This document shows positions 23,505 through 34,200 of a stretch of DNA of 42,051 nt, piece after piece (position 1 is the stretch's first letter; the number at the start of each line of letters is the position of its first letter). The notes under the pieces were generated by a model. The model did no database searches and was not told the origin of the DNA. It saw nothing but the letters and a program-made list of their open reading frames with translations. The position numbers were made by a program, and so were the translations under genes. The DNA is from Hymenopellis radicata (Eukaryota > Basidiomycota > Agaricomycetes > Agaricales > Physalacriaceae). The stretch spans positions 1-42,051 of the forward strand of contig JADNRX010000449.1 in assembly GCA_015501595.1 (NCBI GenBank), written 5' to 3'.

Positions 23505-24190
23505 TGTGTACGATTGAGCCGTTGTATCTTATCATTTCGTCTTTGTCTTCTGGCTCTCAAACAGGTGCCACCGTGCCAGCGATTTCAGAACAGGTCAGGT
23601 CGCAGCGATGAGCGCCACAGTTCTGATGTTCGATATTTGGGTATGTCTATACAGTGATTAGCTCTATGGACACCGCCAACGCGCTATATCAAAATCTTCT
23701 GCCTCAGAATGTTTGGAAACAACGGGAAAATGGAGATGTCTGAAGTGTAGCGCGATCACGTGCGCTTCTACGTCCGGTTTTGGACGTCCGTTCCTTTTTG
23801 TGTTGAGGCGCGGGAATGGAAGCTTCGAGTAAATTATAGCCCTAGTGCTAAGGGTAGCCATTGTTGTGTTGACTTGAAGGCAATGTACAACAATGCGACT
23901 GGCAAAAGTCCACGAATTCCTGGTGCATTTGCACTAGCGAACAATGGAAGACAAATTCCCGCTACCTCCTTGGTAGTGGGTCCATAGATAGCCGCTATTG
24001 GCTTCACTTTCTCTGCCAGAAAAATGAGACAAAACGAGCCAAAATCGGAAATTTTCAAGAGCCAAAAACACCCATTTTGGGATCGAACCTCTTGTAGGCA
24101 TTTTCAGGGGTCTTGCTTCCTCCTAAGTACCATCATCTCACCATATTCACTCTTTCTTGCTCGCAGATACCACCTTTAACATCGGCTCTC
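23505..24190. other. Intergenic region
   Basis: About 690 bases without a gene I can support; the small open frames on either strand look like chance. Confidence 0.35.
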
Positions 24191-24945
24191 ATGGCGCTGG
24201 TACGTTGCTTCTCCTTGATGTTCGTCGCCGCAGTGTCTAACCAGCACGATTTACAGGCTTCTCGTCGCCCCGACTCTCACCTTCAACGTTAGCGGCTGGA
24301 CTACGCCATACACGGGCTCCTGAAATCCACTGACGACGATGGTCATATCCTTGGTACATATTCATTGGTCTCAAAATTGACGGCTATGCTCATTAACGGC
24401 CGTCCTAGGTTTTCCTCCTAGCTTGCAGCGCCCCATACTTCCACATTTACGCGCCTCACGCTGCGCTACGACGGCGACGAACGCCGTGCAAAATTCGACC
24501 AGGACATGTCTGCTCGCGATCTCCAGCAACCAGAATATGCCAAAGAATTCAAATCTTACCGCGGTCGCGAACGCGTCCTTCTACGTCGTCGGCCCACAAA
24601 ATTGCTTGTCGACCAGTTCCACATCATTGCCCAAGACGGCCAGGGAGGATATGGCGAGGTTTTTTTTGTCTCACAAACAGGAGACAGGGGAGGTCTGCGC
24701 ATTTGAAAAGATGAGAAAATGCACATTGTTCAAGATGGACCAGGTGAGAGCTCTATTTCTTTTTAGAAACGCAGCTTATCGCTCTCTTAGTCTAGATCCG
24801 TCATGTCCTTGTTGAACGCGATATCCTTACCGCAACCAAGACACCCTGGCTTGTACGGCTGCTTTACGCTTTGCGGGACACGCAGTATACCGACCTTGCC
24901 ATGGAATACGTGCCCGGAGGCGACTTCTGCACCCTTCTCGCGCTG
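24191..24945 (+). pseudogene. DBF2-type AGC kinase fragment (N-terminal part)
   Basis: The stretch encodes the N-terminal extension and first part of the kinase N-lobe of a Dbf2/NDR-family kinase: MSARDLQQPEYAKEFKSY, FHIIAQDGQGGYGEVF, then in another frame QETGEVCAFEKMRKCTLF, an intron (24743-24795 region, GTGAGA to TAG), and LVERDILTATKTPWLVRLL then MEYVPGGDFCTLL. Dbf2 kinases drive mitotic exit and septation in the Hippo/MEN-type pathway. This copy cannot work: the Lys of the ALK motif reads Glu (AFEK), an eight-T run at 24660-24667 carries one extra base, 5' exons are degraded, and the protein stops at the start of the alphaD region, where it runs into uL6m sequence. Confidence 0.75.
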
Positions 24946-25587
24946 CATCCACACAACACGCCCCCGTCCTCTCTCGAAACGGGTCTACGCCTATACCCAT
25001 CCCGCTGAACATCACACTCGACCACACCGATGCGGCGCTCACTGTCACCGGACCCCCTCGGCACCGCGTCCGTCCCGCTCCACCCTTTTATCAAACTCGA
25101 CTTGACGACCCCCCAATCGATAACGGTGTCCATCGAAGACGAATCCTTCTGTAATCAGCGCGCCATGTGGGGCACAACGCACACACATATAGCGAATGCG
25201 CTGACGGGAATGAGCACGGGATTTTTGACGCCGCTGTACCTCGTCGGTGTCAGGTATCGTGCAGCGATGGAGGAGGACCCACGCGGGACGGTGGACGGTG
25301 GTTCGGGCAAGAGGCTCGCGATGAAGCTGGGGTACAGCCATACAGTGTATGTCCCAATACCGGTGTGGGTGGACGCAAAGGTGGAGACGCCGCCCAAGAC
25401 TGTGCTCAGTGCGACGGACAAGCATTTGTTGGGCTGTTTTCGGCAAGGGTTAGGGCGTACATGAAGCCGGAGCCGTACAAGGGAAAGGTGTGTTGGTCGT
25501 TTGTTCTTGCAGCTCTTCGCTGATGCCTTCCAGGGCATATTCATCGGTACAGAGACCATACGCGTAAAGAGTATGAAGAAAAAGTAG
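24931..25587 (+). pseudogene. Mitochondrial ribosomal protein uL6m, broken copy
   Basis: From about 24981 the sequence reads as bacterial-type L6 of the mitochondrial large subunit: GSTPIPIPLNITL, PFIKLDLTTPQSITVSI, NQRAMWGTTHTHIANAL, LYLVGVRYRAAMEEDPRG, MKLGYSHTVYVPIPVWV, then in the next frame ARVRAYMKPEPYKGK, an intron 25488-25533 (GTGTGT to CCAG), and GIFIGTETIRVKSMKKK with stop at 25585-25587. Two single-base breaks occur: one extra C in the C5 run 25053-25057 and one missing T near 25435. No start codon is available in the right frame upstream, because the DBF2 fragment is joined there. An Arg-rich segment before it (RARRRLLHPSRAAS) could be a presequence or chance. Either a disabled duplicate or, if the indels are errors, a gene that has lost its normal 5' end. 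Confidence 0.75.
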
Positions 25588-26149
25588 AATGGTCCTACTC
25601 ATCAATCTATCTATTTGGCACTTCGAACGGTCTTGATGTCACACCCACTCGCACGTCTTAGTCGCGTCCGTTTTCTAAGCCCCGAATCAACCTTCCGGCG
25701 CTGCTTTTCACTTGCACATGGACGAGTACTCGAGCCATGAACATTGTCCATACGGTCGTGACAAAGTCTCGAACACGGACAACGATAGCCTGGTATGCCG
25801 CCGTGGTTCGCGTATTTATCGCCTACTCACATTCTCTCAGACTTCCTTGAACGCCATGCCATTCGACAAATCTCAACACCACTTCACGCCACCTAGAGAT
25901 GCTGTCGTGTCTCTATCACGCCGCAGAAATTAGCAGATGCAGAGCTGCATGAGCAGTCAAGCGTACCAATCACTGATCCCCCAAACATCTCCGGCACTAG
26001 GAACTCCATAAAACTCGAATGGACGCTTGAAGAATGTGGGTGCTGTTCAGGTCCGCATGCAACAACCTCCGAACTGTCATCAAACGGGCTTGGAGCCGTC
26101 TGATAGAACTGCCAGTGCTAGTCGAGACAGGCGAAGGAGGGTCGATCAT
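25588..26149. other. Intergenic region
   Basis: About 560 bases between the uL6m remnant and the duplicated WDR48 pieces. No gene or repeat I can support. Confidence 0.3.
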
Positions 26150-26344
26150 GGAGTGAAGGATTCAAAGGCTCACCTGCGCAGGACTGTCTGGATCCATTTC
26201 CCAAGTGCGCCCGGAGACTTTGGATGGCTTTTGCCGCTTGACGAAAGCCGTTACGTCTCCTAGAACATCGCCGTCGCTGGCAATACGCTCCTCCTCGCCG
26301 TCCTCCTCGTCGATGGCGTCGTCACTCCAGCCGGTCATCATCTC
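26150..26344 (+). repeat. Duplicated piece of WDR48 exon 1 and first intron
   Basis: Nearly identical, in the same orientation, to 19665-19860, which is the end of WDR48 exon 1 (coding on the minus strand) and the adjoining intron. Homology stops abruptly after CATCATCTCC, where the inverted WDR48 3' piece begins. Confidence 0.75.
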
Positions 26345-26860
26345 CGAGCAAGATTCCGCCAGCGCCCGCACAGGTCAAAGTCAGTTTCGTTCTTTTGCCT
26401 TGGCATGACGAGCTACCAGAGTTGATTAACACGTAGGTTGTTGTTGTGAATTGATCGCATGTAAGACGCTCATCTTCATTTAGGACTCAATCCAAACTGA
26501 CAGCGAATCGGTTCCTTCGAGTCCGCAAGTTGATTTTACACGTCCGTCTTCATGTTGGCGTTTGCGTTACCCGTCTAATGAGAACTGCAGGTTCAAGAGA
26601 AGCTAGACAAGGTTCCCACGTCTTCATCGAGGACTACTTCAAGGGCTAGCTCGGAACGCAGTTCCTTTGACGGAAATCATCATGTTCATGGGCATCCTCT
26701 TCCGACTCACTCTCACTCTGCGAAATTGGCTGAAGCTTCGTATGAAATCCTTTGCAACGATGTACTGCTTCCGCTGGACATCAGTCTCGGTGCAGTCAGA
26801 CAGTATGTCTGGCGCCAGGGCTCGGAGTTGGTGATGCATTATCGTCGGAAGGCGCAATGA
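26345..26860 (+). pseudogene. WDR48 C-terminal fragment
   Basis: Corresponds to the last three exons of WDR48, starting at SKIPPAPAQVKVSF and ending at the same TGA (26858-26860). Both intron donors are damaged compared with the parent: GTATGT has become GTAGGT and GTACGT has become GTCCGT. It has no promoter or WD40 part of its own, so it is a dead fragment carried along with SDR copy 3. The last exon frame remains open. Confidence 0.75.
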
Positions 26861-27014
26861 TGTACGAATTTGTTGCTACTACATATCTTATCTTTCACTT
26901 GTTGGTCGGTGAGTGTATTGATTTTGATGAGTCGACGACCACATGTAGCGATCATGTTCAAAGTCGAGTTATTCTTTGTCTTGTCATTTCTCAACCAGTG
27001 TTCTCAACTACATA

Positions 27015-27878
27015 CTACTTTGGAACATATTTCTCGCCGTCGCTCGTAAACCTGAGGATAACGAGTCAGTACAAAGACTGACGTGATCAAGTAAAATAAA
27101 GCTTACCTATAATCCCAAACCTCAGGTGCTGGCGCATTAATCAAGCGTGCGTACGCCTTCGCATGAGCGGGTCCACTCGTGAGGAAATCGGTGTAGGGTG
27201 GAATTCCACCTTCGGCGGACACCAGATGCGCATAGTGGAATCTTGTCGGCGACATGATTTACGTGAAATCATCCTACAAGACAAAAACACATACCTGATT
27301 CCCTCCTTCCCGTAAACATTGTGAAACAGCTCTGTGAGATATGCTTCGGACCTCTTTTGGAGGCCCAAGCCGAAGCGCGCAGCAGTAGCAGCAGCTGCTG
27401 GCACAAATGCGAGGAGGTTTCCTGTTACGATGAAGGCCTTTGGAGACTGTTTGTGGACTGGCGAGCGGAAAGAGGCTAAAGCTTCTTGAGCGGCGATGTA
27501 GAAGCTCTCTGTGACGGTGTGGCCCTGGTGGAATCCGGAAAGGGGGAATGAAAGTGGGTCTTCGGCGTCAGCAGGCACAAGTGTAGCAGCTAGCAGGTGT
27601 TGTTCGATTCATTTGTCGTACTCGGGAGGAGAATACACACCGTTGAAGATGACCACATTGGGAGGGCCAATGTCGGCGACGACCTTTTCGAAAGCAGGTT
27701 TGATGCTCTCAGGTTTGGTAACATCGACATAGAAGGGGTAGTATCCCTCTGGCACCTTGTCGCGTTTGGTACGCGCCCCGACGGCAACTTGGTAGTTCTG
27801 CTTGGCGAGAGTCTGCGCTACGGAGCCGCCGACGTTGGAGCCAGCGCCGATGATGACAGCGACGAGTTTAGAAGACAT
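27015..27878 (-). CDS. SDR-family oxidoreductase, copy 3 (intact)
   Basis: Exons 27878-27641, 27589-27295, 27241-27107 and 27051-27015 give 234 residues with every splice site and phase conserved relative to copy 1. Differences from copy 1 are few (for example TKRDK for TTRDK, SGFHQGHTV for SKFNQGHTV, AAAATAARFG for AAANTAPQFG). It has its own TATA-like box. Two functional copies and one frameshifted copy therefore lie within 13 kb. Confidence 0.85.
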
Positions 27879-28395
27879 ATTTGAGGGCTAAGGTTGTGCG
27901 ATGGTGATGAATGGTCAGTAAACTTGGTTCAACCTTATATTGAACTGAAGCCGCCCGGAGTCAGTACGGTTTCTGAATTGTGGGAGAAGCTCCCGCCCCG
28001 GCAGAGCAAAGAAAGATTGATAAGACACTGACAAAGGATCCCGTCATTGAAGTCATCAAGAGGTAAAACGGCCGTTAGAATGGCCTGGGAGAGCGGATAG
28101 TCGCATATATTCGACGCCATGGGAAGACCCTCTGGCGTAATGATATTCGAATGTGATACTTTACACATTGTCGGAAAGGACGACATAGAGCGGCGGTCGT
28201 CGTCCAGAGGCCAGCGTACATAAGGCTAGTCCTATAATCGAAGCTTCCAGAGGTAAGATTCAGTATTCCGCTCGAAGAATAGGATGTCAACAACTGGATT
28301 GACTAAAAGCGCATGATGCTTGAGTTGACCGAGATGACGCTCTTTTGATTAGTCCCCAATTCAAAGATTGTAAAGCACTTGAAGCGAGAACAAGC

Positions 28396-28676
28396 TAGCT
28401 CTCTGTCAGCAAAGCTCCAAGTATGGGGCAACCTTTGGAAAACGTAGTCGTGATTTGTCGTGATGGTGGTTCTTCAGTACGATCGTGCGTGTCCCTGGGT
28501 CCCGCTTCAACATCATTTCTTTCTCACGATCGAGATAGCCAGCCACGAATCCGAATCGTGACGAACGCAAATTTCCTCTCCAATTGCCTGGGCGGCTAAC
28601 TGACGCTTATCTTATGGTGGCTCCCCGATAGCCAGAATTCTCCAACACGCTCTCCAACGTGGCTGGCGATTCGCTG
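28396..28676. other. Flank between SDR duplication and retrotransposon
   Basis: About 280 bases with no gene seen. Confidence 0.3.
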
Positions 28677-28681
28677 CTTGC

Positions 28682-29190
28682 TGTTATGAATACCAGGTAT
28701 TCCGCGTAGTTTCGCCGTTAGTGACGAAGAGGGTCCGATCGCTTCGAAGAACGTAGTTGATAGACTACGTAGAATCACACGTATAATGAGGAGAAATAGA
28801 TCTACTGTCCTATTTCGACCGTAAGTTCACGTCACAGGTCACAAGGCCTCCGAATTTCCTTATCGGACACCGGAAAACGCCTCCGATCACTTATCGGGCG
28901 TGGGAAGGTCAAAAAATTCAAAATTTTGTGAACTTACGGTCGAAATACTACAGTATTACGACGAAATGTACGTCGTGAGTGAGAGAGATAAAAACAAGTA
29001 AAAGAAGTAGTCAAAATTGTAGTCTGTTGTGGTCATGGGTAGGTAAGGTAAGTGGGTCTCGCTGTTGAAGCGAGACCTTTATATCACTAGAGGAGGCTGT
29101 ACCATACGCAGCATTGGGTACAGCCTCTGATTAAGTAGATAAGTTTACAAAAGGAAAGAAGAAAAAGAAAATAGCCCGATATCCATAACA
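28682..29190 (-). repeat. 3' LTR (carries a MITE insertion)
   Basis: 509 bases; without the 149-bp insertion and its duplicated TA it is 358 bases, exactly the length of the other LTR. It starts TGTTATG and ends CATAACA. Confidence 0.93.
28805..28953. mobile_element. 149-bp Tc1/mariner-type MITE inside the LTR
   Basis: Ends are CTGTCCTATTTCGACC... and the inverse of CTGTAGTATTTCGACC..., 26-bp inverted repeats with two mismatches. TA is present on both sides (28803-28804, 28954-28955), while the other LTR has a single TA at that point. This empty-site comparison defines the element exactly. Confidence 0.93.
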
Positions 29191-29215
29191 TAACCCCCCG
29201 TGCGTAAAGTTATCT
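29191..29215 (-). other. Candidate polypurine tract
   Basis: Read on the minus strand, the sequence just before the 3' LTR is CACGGGGGGTTA. A short purine run in this place normally primes plus-strand DNA synthesis. Confidence 0.5.
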
Positions 29216-29227
29216 ATCTGCACGTTT

Positions 29228-30823
29228 TTAGTAGTCCCATTCCCCATGCCTGTACCGCTCGCCTCTCCTTAATCTCCGTCCGAATGGGCGCATAGCAAGG
29301 ATGACCTCGTCGTCCGAGTCGTCGGTGAGCAAATCTAGATCAGAATTCGGGAGGTAGGTGAGCTCACTACTCAAGCTCTCCGAATCAGAGTCTTCGGTCG
29401 CCAGAAACGGCGGGTAGAAGGAATTCTCGTCATCGAGAAAACCTGAGTAGTTAGCTAGTGACATAGGAATGTTGTCGTCGAGTCGTTGCAGATATTCTTC
29501 GGGGCCGATCAGCCCTAGCGAATCGTGTTGGTAGGATTCGTTCGATAGACGGGTAGCTAGTATTATGGTAAGCAGTGCATCGAAATGTCCTGAATCATGC
29601 ATACCGGTAGCCATTTCCAGCTTGTCGAAGTCCGCAACATGTGGCCACGAGTCGCGATTGACCTCCGATTCCTCCAAGGTCCTTTCTTCTCTTAAATACA
29701 GTTGCTCCGGATCGTACTCCTCCAGGACCTCCAACTCGGAATCGGAGGTTAACTCGTCGATCCAACGAAAGTCTAGTTTGTCTGGATGATAAAACATCTC
29801 GTCCATCCGGTCTAGTTCTTCGCGTGACATTGACGGCTGACATAGTGTGGATAACGCGTCTGAATATCGTAGGTTAGCGATAACTCCACAGATAACTAGT
29901 TCGCACGTACCAAGGTCCTCTGTCGAACCGTTTGGGGTTGGTGCCGACGAGCAACCGCAGCTAGTGTCGGGCTGGAAGAGGCCGAAGGAGTTCGTGTTGT
30001 CCGGGAAGAGGCCCAACTTCGGCGAGAAACCTTCCCAAGCCCGATGATTGTGATATGACTCCTTCAACTCTAATACCGTCATTTGGCATCTCGCGGCTTC
30101 GTACTGGATCAGTCCGGGAGATACTGTGCTAAGGAAGTCGAAGGCATCCCAAGTTTCGTCCGCTCCATAGTTCCATCGGTACGCTATGCCCTCCTCCATC
30201 GATACCTTGATCATTGCCGTGAGGCAGCCGATGAGTCGGTTCAGGTATAAAAGGTTCGTCCGTACGTGTGCAAATGCTTCGGCTTGCGTGGGCCAAGCAT
30301 CGTCTTGAAAAGCCGGTATGTACGATATGCCTCGATGTAGCTGAGCGTCAAGAGTTAACGAGGAATTAAATCGCATGAGGGAAAAGTCGTACCGCTTTTG
30401 CGAGAGTACTGGTCTCAGATGCTTGCTCTAAGAACTCTAGCATTTGTCCCTCCGACAGCGCCTCGGATTGGACATCCTCGGCGAGTACCTTGTTGAATCC
30501 ATAATATATCCCGTCGCCTGACGTCTGGCTCAGCGTATAACGTCGTAAGCATGTTGGAGGTACTCACGAACAACGGCGTGTGCGTGGATGACTTTGGTCT
30601 TGTGCTCCTCGGGAGGACAGAAACGCCCATCCGCTCGCCGTATCATATCTGCGATTCCTATGGCGTCAAAAGCTGGCACCACGAGCTTCTCGACGATGGG
30701 TAGTAGTGACGAGGTCTTCAGATCGTCGAGGACCGGGAAGAGTGGATCGGTCGCGTCGATGTGAGAGGGAAGTAGAGGGACTTCGCTGAAGACGTTAATG
30801 TAGGTGGGAGTTGGCTGAGACAT
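29228..30823 (-). CDS. Extra spliced gene in the retrotransposon, unknown function
   Basis: Lies between pol and the 3' LTR, on the same strand as gag and pol. Three exons: 30823-30568, 30517-30393, 30340-29228. Intron 1 (50 bases) has a consensus GTGAGT donor and intron 2 (52 bases) has GTACGA and CTCAG; the spliced frame is 497 residues and exon 1 is useless unless spliced (stop after DVIR). The protein is soluble and very acidic towards the C-terminus (Asp/Glu/Ser clusters such as EDSDSESLSSELTYL) but ends in a basic tail (RPFGRRLRRGERYRHG). Several Cys occur at DTSCGCSS. I see no transmembrane segment, so it is not an obvious envelope protein, and I do not recognise a domain. A CCTATAAAGG box at 30849-30858 lies just upstream of the ATG, so it may have its own promoter. 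It could be a captured host gene. Confidence 0.75.
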
Positions 30824-30848
30824 TGAAAATATCGGTCGAGTCCCCAGT

Positions 30849-30858
30849 CCTTTATAGG
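30849..30858 (-). promoter_or_regulatory. TATA-like box of the extra retrotransposon gene
   Basis: CCTATAAAGG on the minus strand, with 27 bases from the end of TATAAA to the ATG. That spacing implies a very short 5' leader if used. Confidence 0.4.
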
Positions 30859-31202
30859 CTTGCTGGCCTGTGCTGAGCGTCGGCTACATCAGACACGTTG
30901 CGCTGGACTTGAATGCGGATTAGGAGAGGGTAAGTGATGGATGAGATGGAGTTAAGATAGTAGTGTACGCGAAAAGCCGCCGTAATTACTTCCCCTTTAG
31001 GAATGACCAAGGCGGTATTCGAACCGAATTGATATGAATGATTTGGCTCACCTAGAGATTCTGTTCTTTTAGGCGAAACGAATCGATAGATAATGTTGTG
31101 GTAGTGCCAGCACTAATATTCTACAGGTTTAAATTAAACGAAGAGTTCTTGTCCAAAAAAGCAGATGCCGAAACGGAGATAGCGGTGATCGTGTCATCCT
31201 GC
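30859..31202. other. Spacer between pol and the extra gene
   Basis: About 340 bases inside the retrotransposon with no coding signal. It must contain the promoter of the extra gene if that gene is separately transcribed, or a splice acceptor for a subgenomic RNA. Confidence 0.35.
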
Positions 31203-34200
31203 TTATGCGTCCAGCTTCGATCGCGCTTGTCTCCATTCCTCCAAGACATACGGTGCGTTCTTCAGTTCTTTCGCCGTTTTCCACCGATCCTGACTTGGAT
31301 CTTGATTTTTCCATCTGACTTTATACTTCCTGACTCGCTTGTGTTTTCCTTTACCTTTGAACATCCGTTCCTGCACTATTCGTTCAATCTCTGTCTCTTC
31401 TTCAAGACTTTCCAGATCTTCCGGGTTAAAACTCTTCGACGGACGTTCGCCGAACTCTGGCGGCGATTGCTCGTACTTTTCCAAGTGCGCTATGTTCAGA
31501 ATAGGATGTATCTTGCTGTCTGTGGGCAGTCGAAGCTGGTAAGTGACGGGGTTTAGCTTGCGTGCTATCTGGAAAGGCCCGTCGTACTTTAGCAGCAGCT
31601 TTCTTCCGCGACCTTTTTCTTCCTTCTTTAGAAGCTCTAAGCTGTGCGGATTAAGAACGACCAGATCTCCCTCTTCGAATTCTGTGAGTAGCTTTCCGTT
31701 GTTGTATGCTTTTTCCTGAAAGGCTCGACTGAGAACTAACGCGTCTTTAGCCCTATTTCTCTCTGCTTCAAACTGTTCGACCATGTCCACTGCTGATTCC
31801 TCTTCGAAGGCTATGTGGATCTTATCTGGTTTACCCCCCGCTGCTACGGAGTCGCCGATCGCTCGTGGGATATAGTCTGGATCACTAAGAATGGCGGCTT
31901 CCGTAGTAGGGTGAAAGCCGTAGAGTAGAAATGCTGGTGAGTATCCCGTACTGGTATGTGGTGTCGTGTTGTAAGACAACGCGAGTTTGTCTAACCATTT
32001 GTCCCAGTCGTTCCTGTCAGGTCCCACATACGCGCGCAGAGCTATTTCGAGACCTTGGTTCATGACTTCGGTTTGCCCATCTGCTTGTGGATGATGTGAA
32101 GTCGTTAATGCTCGTTTCATTCCCATGAGTTCGCACACCTCTTTCCAGAACGCGTTTCGCCATCGCGTGTCCCGATCTGTGATCACTTGTTTCGGGATTC
32201 CGAATTTGCAGATTACCTCGCGTATGAAGAGCGCCGCTGTCTCTTTCGAGTCGATGTTGACTGAGCAAGGGACGAAGATAGCGAATTTGGTGAGCTTATC
32301 CACCAATACAAGCACATTGTCGTGTTTCCCTGACGTGACTGGTAGTTCAGGAATAAAATCCATTGTTACTACCTCAAATGGTCGATTAGGGATGGGAATA
32401 GGCTGCAGCAGCCCCACTGCACCGTGTCTTCGCGGCTTTGTCTTCTGACATACGTCGCACGTGCTGATATATCGTTTTAGGTCTCGCGACATGCCCGGCC
32501 AGTAATGTGTGCCGGCCAATCGGTTGTAACCTCTATGGTATCCAGCGTGTGCCGATTCTGTTGGTGAGTTATGTATCAGATCCATCACTTCTACGCGCAT
32601 AAGGCGCGGTACGCATAACCGGTTGTTGCCGTTGGCATCTTCAAAAAATACTAACCCGTTGTCTGAGTAGAAATACTGTGGGAATTTGGCGTTGGTCAGA
32701 TGAGTGGGTTCTTGAATTGATTCTATAACTTCCTTGAAATGCGGGTCCTCTTCGTAAGCGTGTCGCCACCTCTGAATTTCTTCCTCTATCATGCTTACCT
32801 GAACGTTATAGTTCCGACTACATTGTATCTCAGCTTTCTGACCATTCAAGTACTCGATTTCAGAGCTGAAGACTTCTTCGGTCAACAATTCGTTATCGCT
32901 GAGGCTCTCAGCGTATTTCCCTGCGACCGTGAGTAGTTTTTCTTCGAATCGATTTCCTAACTCGCTGTACATGTTCCTTAACGCGTCCTCGTTACCTTTC
33001 ATAAGATCTACCGCTAGCAACGCGTCAGATTTTGGTCCCGATTCTGGCGGGAGTCGTCTCCGAAGACGCGAGATAGGGTCGACGTTCGAGTGGACGCGTC
33101 CCGCTCGGTGTACTATGTGCAGACTTGGGAAGGCGGAGAAGACAGTCCCCCAGGTAAGTAGCCTTCTGTTAACGTTTTGAAAAGTTCTGCTCCATGTTAG
33201 CGCAGCGTGGTCCGTAATCGCGAGAATAGTTCCCCCTTCAATGAATGGCTGAAACTTAATCAGTGCCTCTTTCAGAGCCAATGCCTCTCGTTCCGTCGGT
33301 GAGTAATTCCTTTCAGGCGATTTAAGAACCCTCGACCAATAGCATACTACTCTTTCGACGTGCACTACGGTTTCCTCGAAGTCGTTCGCCCATGGTCCGC
33401 ATTCTGGAACATCGTTCCAATCCTTGGACAACGATGCTACTAGTTGGGGAACAGGATCACCGGCGTCGAACGCTTTCTTCAGACGGTCGTGCATGCGTGT
33501 TCCCCGAAGATCCCGTACCTTGATAGGTTGAACTTGTTGCAGAATACCGGCCAGTCCGTAGTCACAGGCGTCTGTATAAACGCGATAGGGTAGATTTGCC
33601 ATGCCATATGCCCTCACCGGCGCGTTAGACAATACTTGTTTGCATAATTCAAAGGCTTCGTCGTGGAGTGAGGTCCAGTTCCATTCGATTCCCTTCTTGA
33701 GTAGCTGAAATAGTGGTTGTGCAATCTATGCATAAAAGGGAATGTACGCAGAGAAGTATACCATCATACCGAGAAACGTGTGTAGCTCTTTCACATTCCG
33801 TGGGGTTTCTAGCATGAGTATGGCTTCGACTTTCTCCTTGTGCGTGGACATGCCTAGTCGCGAAACTTTCTGCCCTAGCAGGAGAAGCGACTGAAAGGCA
33901 AAATTACATTTTGTTGGAGACAGAGTGATCCCTGATTTTACAACAGCTTGTAATACTTGGTGTAGATGATCTAAATGTTCTTCGAATGACAGTGAAAAGA
34001 TAACAATATCATCGATGTACACTAGAGCGAAGATCCACAGAAACGGGGCCAAGACGTTCTGCATGACTCGTTGGAACACGCTTGGGCCGTTGCGGTAGCC
34101 GAATGGCATCCGCGCGAAACGCCACAGTCCACGATGACACCGAAAGCTGAGTATGTCGCGTGAGTCCTCATGTATGGTCAATTGTGTGAATCCGGAAAGT

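Larger units (their letters stand above)
26345..28395 (-). repeat. Inverted duplication, arm 2 (SDR copy 3 plus WDR48 3' end)
   Basis: Reverse complement of about 15138-17105, with scattered substitutions and small indels. Includes a copy of the last WDR48 exons and the whole of SDR copy 3 with its promoter. The two arms are separated by about 9.2 kb. Confidence 0.75.

Noticed and set aside
29228..30823. Calling the extra retrotransposon gene an envelope gene because of its position
   Set aside because: No signal peptide, transmembrane or fusion-like segment is visible.
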